Below are positions 1-5,306 of a stretch of 5,752 nucleotides of DNA, piece by piece. Made by a program: the position numbers and the translations under genes. Source of the stretch: Spirochaetaceae bacterium (lineage in GTDB: Bacteria; Spirochaetota; Spirochaetia; Treponematales; Breznakiellaceae). Below the pieces are notes generated by a model that made no database searches, was not told the DNA's origin, and saw nothing but the letters and a program-made list of their open reading frames with translations. The stretch spans positions 1-5,752 of the forward strand of contig JAIRMY010000039.1 in assembly GCA_031258335.1 (NCBI GenBank), given 5' to 3'. Every line of letters begins with the position of its first letter. Positions within the stretch are counted from its first letter, which is position 1.

Positions 1-115
1 TGAACTGGCGCTTATGCGATACGATGGAAGGCGTCAATGCCGAATTACTGGTAATGGAGACCAAAGAACTGTACCGCGAAGCAAAAAACCCACGGCTGAT
101 AAGCGACAAGAGGGG
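1..115 (+). repeat. 115-bp direct repeat, left copy (inside the IS transposase)
   Basis: Bases 1-115 match 5638-5752 base for base except at offset 20 (t here, c at 5657) and offset 29 (a here, g at 5666). The repeat is part of the transposase coding sequence. It is cut at one side by the window start here and by the window end in the other copy, so its real length is unknown and probably that of the IS. Confidence 0.97.
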
Positions 116-398
116 TCAGTTCATCTCATCGGATTTCAAAGAATTGCTGATAATGCTGGAAATTGAGCACACGTTTACCCGGGCCTGTCATCCGCAAAGC
201 AACGGGAAAATTGAACGCTTTCACCGCACGTTCAAAACTGAACATACAAGGAGGTCGGCCTATGTAAATTCAGCGGATGCCCGCATCAGGATGGCGCTTT
301 GGCTTGCTTACTACAACAGCGAGCGCCTTCACAAAGAATTAACAGACAGGAGTATTGGAAGACTCAAGCCTCTAATCTCACAGATGCGTAGCATCTGA
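3..398 (+). CDS. IS3-family transposase (rve catalytic domain), C-terminal fragment
   Basis: DDE transposase catalytic domain, which cuts and joins IS ends; the 5' part is off the window. The reading frame is already open at base 3, so the ATG at 24 is an internal methionine and not a real start. The second catalytic aspartate (codon 105-107, in LISDKRGQF) and the catalytic glutamate (codon 213-215, in SNGKIERFHRT) are separated by exactly 35 residues, the classic DD(35)E spacing. The HPQSNGKIERFHRTFK block and the WLAYYNSERLH block are typical of IS3/IS150-like OrfB proteins. Two oddities stand out. DKRG replaces the usual DNGS/DNGP after the second Asp. After RLH the protein ends with about 21 residues (KELTDRS to MRSI) instead of the expected 'SAIxxLTPxDV' type tail. 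The gene is probably a decayed, non-functional copy, although the frame is open up to TGA at 396-398. Confidence 0.82.
   Translation, partial: NWRLCDTMEGVNAELLVMETKELYREAKNPRLISDKRGQFISSDFKELLIMLEIEHTFTRACHPQSNGKIERFHRTFKTEHTRRSAYVNSADARIRMALWLAYYNSERLHKELTDRSIGRLKPLISQMRSI
381..397. repeat. Small perfect inverted repeat at the end of the transposase gene
   Basis: The arms cagatgc (381-387) and gcatctg (391-397) are perfectly complementary around a 3-base centre, and the stop codon of the transposase fragment sits in the right arm. Neither strand has a run of T after it, so it is not a standard intrinsic terminator. It could be chance, a protein-binding palindrome, or part of the sequence into which the IS was joined. 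Confidence 0.4.
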
Positions 399-529
399 CC
401 ACACTTTATATGCTTGCCCTAAAAACGGCAAGCTCAGCGCAAGCAGTACAGCAATTTACAACTAAGGATGCCCGCTTTAAGTTACATGGTTTATATCCTG
501 TCATTTAGTGTTTACAAGATACGAGGAGG
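399..529. other. Gene-free gap between the left IS fragment and argA
   Basis: These 131 bases hold no credible coding region on either strand. They lie just after the stop codons of two converging genes (transposase fragment from the left, argA from the right), where a terminator would be expected. The only structure seen is the inverted repeat at 412-433. An aggaggt run at 524-530 looks like a plus-strand ribosome binding site but has no start codon at usable distance. No tRNA-like fold was recognised. Confidence 0.6.
412..433. repeat. Inverted repeat, possible weak terminator between converging genes
   Basis: The arms gcttgcc (412-418) and ggcaagc (427-433) form a perfect 7-bp stem with an 8-base loop. 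The position is right for ending argA transcription (minus strand) or transposase transcription (plus strand). However, neither side has the T tract of an intrinsic terminator, so a terminator role is only a guess. The right arm and its neighbours (cggcaagct, 426-434) recur as a 9-base direct match at 5279-5287, just before the right transposase copy, so it might instead be an IS-end sequence. Confidence 0.35.
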
Positions 530-1876
530 TTAGAGGTCGAGGGCAAAGATTTTGCTCATTCGTTTGTAATCGTAGTTTTCACGGCGCGGCAAGGGGAGGC
601 TGTCTATGCTTGTTTCGTGGAAACCTAAAAGTTCAAACCAATCATGGGTCTTTGTAGTAAAAACGAGTACGCGGTGCATACCCAGATTCCGCGCCTTGTC
701 AATCAGGTAGTACGTAATACGGCGACCTATGTTCATTGACGAGTAAGCCTTGTCCGCGGCAAGGGCGGCAAGCTCTGCCTGACCGCCGCCTAAGTCGTGC
801 AGGGCGCCGCAGGCGTGTATGGAACCGTCGATGACGAACACTACATAATCGTCCTTTCTTTTTTGCACATCCTCAGCGCTACGCCGTATCAAAATGTCCT
901 GATGCACCAACGGTTCCATTAGGTGTAAAATATCTGGGATGTCGGAATTGCGAATTCCGCGTATAGATTCGTATTCATCGGCGTACAGCATGGTGCCGGC
1001 GCCCAGGTTGGTAAACAATTCATTCAGCACCGCGCCTTCTTCGAGTCCGTCTATTATATGCACACGTTCAACACCGGCCTTGGATGCGGACAGCGCGAGG
1101 CGCAGCAAACTTACGGATTTTTTTTTGCGGGCATTCGCGTCTTCGTCATTTTTGTTAAGGAGGAGTATTTCCTCCGTCTCATGCGGGGTTAGCCGTATAA
1201 TACGCCCGTCTCTCGCGAGTCGTATGTGCGGGGGCAGCGTGAGGAGTTCTTTTGTAAGGTTGACGCCCGCCGTTACGATGAAAAGTTTTGCCGCGTTCAG
1301 CGCCGAGGCGGCGGCGACTGCGATTTCATCGCTGGATACGTTGTACGGCTTTCCTGAGGGGCTCCAGCCTATACAGGGCAGTATGGGCACCACGCCCAGA
1401 TCAAGGATGCGTCCAAGCGCCCGCGCAAAAATCTTGTCCGCCATGCCCGTATGCTCCATATCAACGCCGTCTACCACGCCGCGTCCGCGGGCGCGGACAA
1501 AGTTACCGGTAACGGCGTCAACGCGGCTTGCGGAAAGCGCGGTCATATACCGCGTGGCGACATGAAAAGCCGCCATCTCGACAAACGGGATGGCGTTTCC
1601 GGCGGTAATGCGCTCGCCGTCAGAGTATGACGAGACTATGTTGTATTTGAGCAAAACCGCGTCTATCCATTCCTTGCAGCCCGGCACAATCACGACGCGG
1701 ATTCCGTTGCCGGTGAGGAGGGCGATGTCCCTCATCATATACGGAAACCCGCGCTGTTCGGTTACCGGGAAATCAATCTTGAATACCATCGTAGAGCCTG
1801 TAAACCGGCTTTGATACCCGAATGCCTCGCGTATGACGTTAATGAGCGGCGGGCCTGACGTTTCGTTTATGTTCAC
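530..1876 (-). CDS. argA: N-acetylglutamate synthase (amino-acid kinase-like domain + GNAT), ArgA type
   Basis: Transfers acetyl from acetyl-CoA to glutamate, giving N-acetylglutamate, the first step of arginine synthesis; cytoplasmic. At 448 residues it is close to the E. coli enzyme (443) and co-linear with it by recall. Residues about 26-298 form the amino-acid-kinase-like domain: TGNF (123-126), VDGVDMEHTG (135-144), YNVSSDEIA (178-186), GVERVHIIDG (268-277), GAGTMLY (292-298). Residues about 305-445 form the GNAT acetyltransferase domain: IRRS (330-333), TTKTHDWFELLGF (407-419), YDYKRMSKIF (435-444). The start is GTG at 1876-1874. It overlaps the pncB stop as GTGA, which suggests translational coupling; a weak GGGTGA (1885-1880) lies only 3 bases upstream. 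This start keeps the N-terminal helix that aligns with the family, whereas the next methionine (residue 30) would cut it off. Residues 66-71 read GCKEWI where E. coli has GARPQI. ArgA enzymes are usually inhibited by arginine; nothing here tests that. The GNAT domain rules out a plain argB kinase. Confidence 0.93.
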   Translation of the reverse strand: MNINETSGPPLINVIREAFGYQSRFTGSTMVFKIDFPVTEQRGFPYMMRDIALLTGNGIRVVIVPGCKEWIDAVLLKYNIVSSYSDGERITAGNAIPFVEMAAFHVATRYMTALSASRVDAVTGNFVRARGRGVVDGVDMEHTGMADKIFARALGRILDLGVVPILPCIGWSPSGKPYNVSSDEIAVAAASALNAAKLFIVTAGVNLTKELLTLPPHIRLARDGRIIRLTPHETEEILLLNKNDEDANARKKKSVSLLRLALSASKAGVERVHIIDGLEEGAVLNELFTNLGAGTMLYADEYESIRGIRNSDIPDILHLMEPLVHQDILIRRSAEDVQKRKDDYVVFVIDGSIHACGALHDLGGGQAELAALAADKAYSSMNIGRRITYYLIDKARNLGMHRVLVFTTKTHDWFELLGFHETSIDSLPLPRRENYDYKRMSKIFALDL

Positions 1877-3330
1877 AGATCACCCAAATAGTTTTTTATC
1901 AATTCAAGTTTGAGTTCGCGCAACTTTTGCGTTACCGAGACTTTGTAAATATGTGGATTGAGGAGCCGTTTGTACCGCACATCTATAGTTTCAAGCCCGC
2001 GGGCGCAGTGTTTTTGAATATCCGTCAAAGAAGGCTCCGGGAGAATCCGTTTTCCCTTTTCTATGCGTTTTTCGAGGAGAGGGAGTGGCGGGGACTCAAG
2101 GGTGTATGAAAAATGCCTGTAGTCCGCCGATGGGTGGTAAAACACATAATTTTTTCCAACCGTGAAATTTTTCACCTCGTCCGGGTCTTCAATGTTGTCA
2201 ATGGAAAGAATATCGGCGACAGCCATGCCTTTGCCGTCCCGCAGGCGAAACACCTGCTTGACGGCGGGGTTAGTTGTCTTCTCCGGATTGTCGGAAAATT
2301 TTACCGCGGGAACAAGGATGCCCTGTTCATTTTCGTAAGCGGCAAGTTTGTAGACGCCGGTAAACGATGCGTCGTCTCCTCCCGTTACCATGCGCGTACC
2401 GACTCCCCAACTGTTTATCGGAGCGCCCTGATTCACCAGCGTTGAAATTATCGATTCGTCAAGATCGTTTGAAACGGCAATCGTGGCTTTCTGACAACCC
2501 GCCTCATCGAGGCAGCGGCGTACCTCTCTGGAAAGATAGTACATATCTCCGGAATCGAGGCGCACGCCGAAGCCGCCGCCTGAGTCTATTATTTCTTTGC
2601 CGACCTTTATCGCGTTTACCACGCCGCTTTTCACCGTGTCGTAGGTGTCAATCAAGAAAATAGGATGGACGGGGTACAGTTCGGCGTAGGCGTGGAACGC
2701 TTCCTCCTCGCTTGGAAAGCTCATTACCCACGAGTGAGCCATAGTCCCCATGGGTTTGATCCCGAATTCCTTTGCGGCAAGCGTGTTCGACGTACCAACC
2801 GCGCCGCCTATTATCGCTGCCCGCGTGGCGGACATCGCTCCGTCCAGCCCCTGTGCGCGGCGCAGTCCGAATTCCATAACTCCGCCCTTGCCGGAAGCAA
2901 GGCATACCCGCGCCGTTTTCGTCGCAATCAGACTTTGAAAGTTGATGATGTTAAGCACAAGCCCTTCGATTATCTGACATTCGATAAAGCTGCCGTCGAC
3001 TCGCAAGATAGGTTCTTGAGGAAAGATAACGGAGCCTTCGTCCATAGCGTACAGATCGCCTGAAAAACGAAATGTTTTCAGGTATTCCAGAAAGCCATCG
3101 TCAAAAAATTTTAAACTCTGTAGGTATGCTATATCGTCATCCGAGAATGTAAAAGTTTTTAACTGATTAATCAGGGTTTCAAGTCCGGAAAAAATCGAAT
3201 ACCCACCCTTGAACGGGTGCTTGCGAAAAAACATTTCAAAAACAGAACGCCTGTTTTTTTTCTTTTTCCAATAGCCCTGCGCCATCGTCAATTCATAAAA
3301 GTCTGTAAAAAGAGCGGAAAGATTCTCCAT
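1873..3330 (-). CDS. pncB: Nicotinate phosphoribosyltransferase
   Basis: Makes nicotinate mononucleotide from nicotinate and PRPP with ATP help, the entry step of the Preiss-Handler NAD salvage route; cytoplasmic. At 485 residues it fits the roughly 490-residue class found in many bacteria. Family motifs in order: TDFYELTMAQGYW (9-21), EFGLRRAQG (153-161), GTSN (179-182), GTMAHSWVM (195-203) in which His199 sits at the family's phosphorylated histidine, DTYDT (228-232), RLDSGDM (257-263) and GVGT (309-312) at the phosphate-binding end of the barrel. The ATG (3330-3328) is preceded by AGGAG ten bases upstream, a good ribosome binding site. The gene starts 21 bp after the parE stop, and its own stop overlaps the argA start by four bases, so it is the middle gene of a likely operon. 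No break, frameshift or missing motif was seen. Confidence 0.95.
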   Translation of the reverse strand: MENLSALFTDFYELTMAQGYWKKKKNRRSVFEMFFRKHPFKGGYSIFSGLETLINQLKTFTFSDDDIAYLQSLKFFDDGFLEYLKTFRFSGDLYAMDEGSVIFPQEPILRVDGSFIECQIIEGLVLNIINFQSLIATKTARVCLASGKGGVMEFGLRRAQGLDGAMSATRAAIIGGAVGTSNTLAAKEFGIKPMGTMAHSWVMSFPSEEEAFHAYAELYPVHPIFLIDTYDTVKSGVVNAIKVGKEIIDSGGGFGVRLDSGDMYYLSREVRRCLDEAGCQKATIAVSNDLDESIISTLVNQGAPINSWGVGTRMVTGGDDASFTGVYKLAAYENEQGILVPAVKFSDNPEKTTNPAVKQVFRLRDGKGMAVADILSIDNIEDPDEVKNFTVGKNYVFYHPSADYRHFSYTLESPPLPLLEKRIEKGKRILPEPSLTDIQKHCARGLETIDVRYKRLLNPHIYKVSVTQKLRELKLELIKNYLGDL

Positions 3331-3340
3331 AATAACTTAA

Positions 3341-3345
3341 CTCCT
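3341..3345 (-). promoter_or_regulatory. Ribosome binding site of pncB
   Basis: AGGAG on the minus strand ends ten bases before the pncB ATG. It lies inside the 21-bp gap after the parE stop codon, so pncB can be translated on its own from a shared message. It supports the ATG at 3330 as the start. Confidence 0.75.
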
Positions 3346-3351
3346 GTATCG

Positions 3352-5178
3352 TCAATCCGTGTCAACAAGATTTTTCATTATATATTCACGGCGTTCCGGC
3401 GTGTTTTTTCCCATATAAAAGCTGAGGACTTGAGGAACTTTTTTCAACGTGTCAACGGCGACCGGCACAATACGCATATCAGCCCCGATAAACTGACCGA
3501 ATTCCTTTGGGCTTATCTCGCCCAGCCCCTTGAAGCGGGTAACCTCTCCGCCGCTTCCGACAGTTTTGACGGCTTCGTCCCTCTCCTTTTCCGTATAACA
3601 GTAGTGCGTCTCTTTCTTGCCGCGCACACGGAACAGCGGCGTCTCCAGAATAAAGACCTTGCCGCTTGTAACAAGCTCCTCGAAGTACGACAGAAAAAAT
3701 GTTAAAAGGAGGTTGCGTATATGGAAGCCGTCAAAGTCCGCGTCAGTCGCTATCACGATACGGGCGTAGCGCAGTCCGTCGAGGGTGTTTTCGATTCCCA
3801 GCGCCATCATCATGTTGTACAATTCATCGTTTTTGTATATCGCGGCGCGTTTCTTGCCGTGCATATTTTCAGGCTTGCCGCGAAGCGAAAATATAGCCTG
3901 CGTCATTACATCGCGGCTCGATACCATAGACCCTGTGGCCGAATCGCCTTCCGTAATGAATATCGTAGTCGCCCCGCCATGACTGCCGTCTTCAAGATGG
4001 TACTTACAGTCTTTTAACTTTGGTATTTTTATAGCGATTTTTTTTGCCGCTTCGCGGGCTTCTTTTTTTACGGAATTCAATTCGGCGCGAAGGCTTTCGT
4101 TTGCGAGAATTTTCGCTTCAAGTTTTTTCGCCGCTTCGGTGTTTTTATGGAGCCAGTCTTCGACCGCGTCTTTACATTCCTGCACGATCCATGAACGTAT
4201 ATCGGAATTTCCCAATTTATTTTTTGTCTGGCTTTCGAATATAGGATTCTTTAACTTGACGGAGACGGCGGCGGTCGTGCCTTCCCGTATGTCTTCGCTT
4301 TTGTAATCCTTTTTGAAATACGCCTGAACGCCTTTTAAGAGTCCCTCTTTGAAAGCGGAAAGGTGGGTCCCGCCGTCCGATGTATACTGCCCGTTTACAA
4401 AAGAAAAGTACGCCTCGCCATAGTTGTTCGTATGGGTAAACGCGAATTCGATTCTTTGGCCCTTGTAGTACGCCGCGGGATAGAGGCAGGAGGCATCATT
4501 TTCATCGCCGGTTTCTTCGGCGAGCAGGTCGAAAAGCCCTCTTTCGGAAACGTATTTTTTTCCGTTAAGGTTTAACGTTAGTCCGGTATTCAGCCAGCAG
4601 TAGGTCTTTATCCGCTTTTCGACAAATTCCATGTTGAATTGGTATGCGCCGAAAATATCGGCGTCCGGCAGGAATTCGACAAATACGCCGTTCTTTTGAT
4701 TTTCTTTCAGCTTTGCGCTCCGTTCTTTTACGAGATTTCCGCGCTCAAAAACCGCCTCGGCGAATCTACCGTCGCGCACGGAGACTATCCTGAAGCGCGA
4801 TGAAAGGGCGTTCACCGCTTTTGTGCCGACGCCGTTCAGCCCTACGGAAAATTGAAACACGTCGTCGTTATACTTCGCTCCGGTGTTTATTACAGAAACG
4901 CAGTCAACGAGTTTGCCGAGCGGTATGCCCCGCCCGTAATCCCGGACTTTGACAACGCCGTCTTTTATTTCAACGTCAACGCTTTTTCCGTTGCCCATGA
5001 TGTATTCGTCAACGGCGTTATCAATGATTTCTTTTAGCAGTATATAGATGCCGTCATCGGGGTTAGACCCGTCGCCCAGCCGTCCTATGTACATACCGGT
5101 CCGCAGGCGTATATGCTCCAGCGATGACAAGGTTTGTATCTTCGACTCATCATAAACGGCGCTTTTTTTTTCTTTCAA
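3352..5178 (-). CDS. parE: Type IIA DNA topoisomerase subunit B (topoisomerase IV ParE type)
   Basis: ATPase subunit of a type IIA topoisomerase. It would pair with a ParC-type subunit, not in this window, to pass one duplex through another and unlink or relax DNA. It has 608 residues. The GHKL ATPase comes first: EIIDNAVDE (50-58; Glu50 catalytic base, Asn54 for Mg), RDYGRGIP (79-86), GLNGVGTK (113-120). The transducer follows, with GGTH (269-272) and QTKNKLG (317-323; Lys321 reaches the ATP). The TOPRIM domain has EGDSA (410-414; Glu410) and DADFDG (479-484; Asp479, Asp481). The C-terminal part has RFKGLGEIS (548-556) and MGKNTPERREYI (589-600). The SLRGKPENMHGKK region and the C-terminus look more like Bacteroidetes/spirochaete ParE than GyrB, and the length lacks the E. 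coli GyrB insert; a GyrB paralogue remains possible. The start is TTG (5178-5176), chosen because GGAGAG stands six bases upstream and no ATG or GTG occurs in frame back to the stop at 5226-5224. It is first in the apparent operon. Confidence 0.92.
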   Translation of the reverse strand: MKEKKSAVYDESKIQTLSSLEHIRLRTGMYIGRLGDGSNPDDGIYILLKEIIDNAVDEYIMGNGKSVDVEIKDGVVKVRDYGRGIPLGKLVDCVSVINTGAKYNDDVFQFSVGLNGVGTKAVNALSSRFRIVSVRDGRFAEAVFERGNLVKERSAKLKENQKNGVFVEFLPDADIFGAYQFNMEFVEKRIKTYCWLNTGLTLNLNGKKYVSERGLFDLLAEETGDENDASCLYPAAYYKGQRIEFAFTHTNNYGEAYFSFVNGQYTSDGGTHLSAFKEGLLKGVQAYFKKDYKSEDIREGTTAAVSVKLKNPIFESQTKNKLGNSDIRSWIVQECKDAVEDWLHKNTEAAKKLEAKILANESLRAELNSVKKEAREAAKKIAIKIPKLKDCKYHLEDGSHGGATTIFITEGDSATGSMVSSRDVMTQAIFSLRGKPENMHGKKRAAIYKNDELYNMMMALGIENTLDGLRYARIVIATDADFDGFHIRNLLLTFFLSYFEELVTSGKVFILETPLFRVRGKKETHYCYTEKERDEAVKTVGSGGEVTRFKGLGEISPKEFGQFIGADMRIVPVAVDTLKKVPQVLSFYMGKNTPERREYIMKNLVDTD

Positions 5179-5184
5179 AACAGA

Positions 5185-5190
5185 CTCTCC
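5185..5190 (-). promoter_or_regulatory. Ribosome binding site deciding the TTG start of parE
   Basis: GGAGAG on the minus strand lies six bases before the TTG at 5178. Because no ATG or GTG is available in frame between the upstream stop and this point, the site is the main support for an uncommon TTG start. Confidence 0.7.
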
Positions 5191-5254
5191 AAATACGCCG
5201 CGGGCGCTGCCTTTGTTACAGTTTTACTGTTCCGCGCCGCCGGGCATTGAGATA

Positions 5255-5284
5255 ATTTTAATACGTTTTGGGGATAGGCGGCAA
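5255..5284 (-). promoter_or_regulatory. Possible sigma-70-like promoter for the parE-pncB-argA operon
   Basis: On the minus strand TTGCCG (5284-5279) and TAAAAT (5260-5255) are 18 bases apart and would serve as -35 and -10. The -10 box matches the consensus TATAAT at five of six positions; the -35 matches only TTG. The leader to the parE start would be about 70 bases. If the IS border lies near 5279 or further left, part or all of this promoter belongs to the IS, and the operon would be driven from it. This was found by eye and is weak evidence. Confidence 0.3.
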
Positions 5285-5306
5285 GCTGTTAATAGGTAAA
5301 GCCAAG

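Larger units (their letters stand above)
1..398 (+). mobile_element. 3' half of an IS3-type insertion sequence (left copy)
   Basis: This stretch is the distal half of an insertion sequence, recognised from its DDE transposase coding sequence. The 5' half lies outside the window. The outer right border is not defined: I see no clear terminal inverted repeat or target duplication after the stop codon, and the tail of the gene already departs from the family pattern. The true IS material may therefore end before 398 or run a little past it. The first 115 bases recur at the right edge of the window in the same orientation. Confidence 0.75.
5179..5306. other. Junction between parE and the right IS copy
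   Basis: These 128 bases separate two diverging genes and must hold the parE operon leader and the 5' end of the IS, unless the promoter is deeper in the IS. The part next to parE (5191-5245) is GC-rich. The part at 5247-5270 is AT-rich. On the minus strand, in frame with parE, a short open stretch ends in PGGAEQ and a TAA at 5226-5224. It could be the tail of a gene lost when the IS arrived, but it is too short to call. The exact IS border is not resolved. Confidence 0.5.

Noticed and set aside
522..545. aggaggt as a plus-strand ribosome binding site for a hidden gene
   Set aside because: No ATG, GTG or TTG follows at suitable spacing, and the region soon enters the antisense of argA.
939..1565. 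Open frame of 208 codons on the plus strand
   Set aside because: It lies wholly antisense to argA, whose protein matches its family from end to end. The antisense translation is rich in Ser, Arg and Ala with no recognisable domain, as expected for a shadow frame.
530..1876. Annotation as acetylglutamate kinase (argB)
   Set aside because: The kinase-like domain is followed by a full GNAT domain, and the whole is co-linear with ArgA. This indicates synthase and not kinase.
2648..2905. 85-codon minus-strand frame inside pncB
   Set aside because: It is an out-of-frame reading of the pncB gene; the pncB frame carries all the family motifs and no frameshift is needed.
3217..3705. Open frame of 162 codons on the plus strand across the parE-pncB boundary
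   Set aside because: It is antisense to two well-supported genes, has no ribosome binding site that I can see and no family resemblance.
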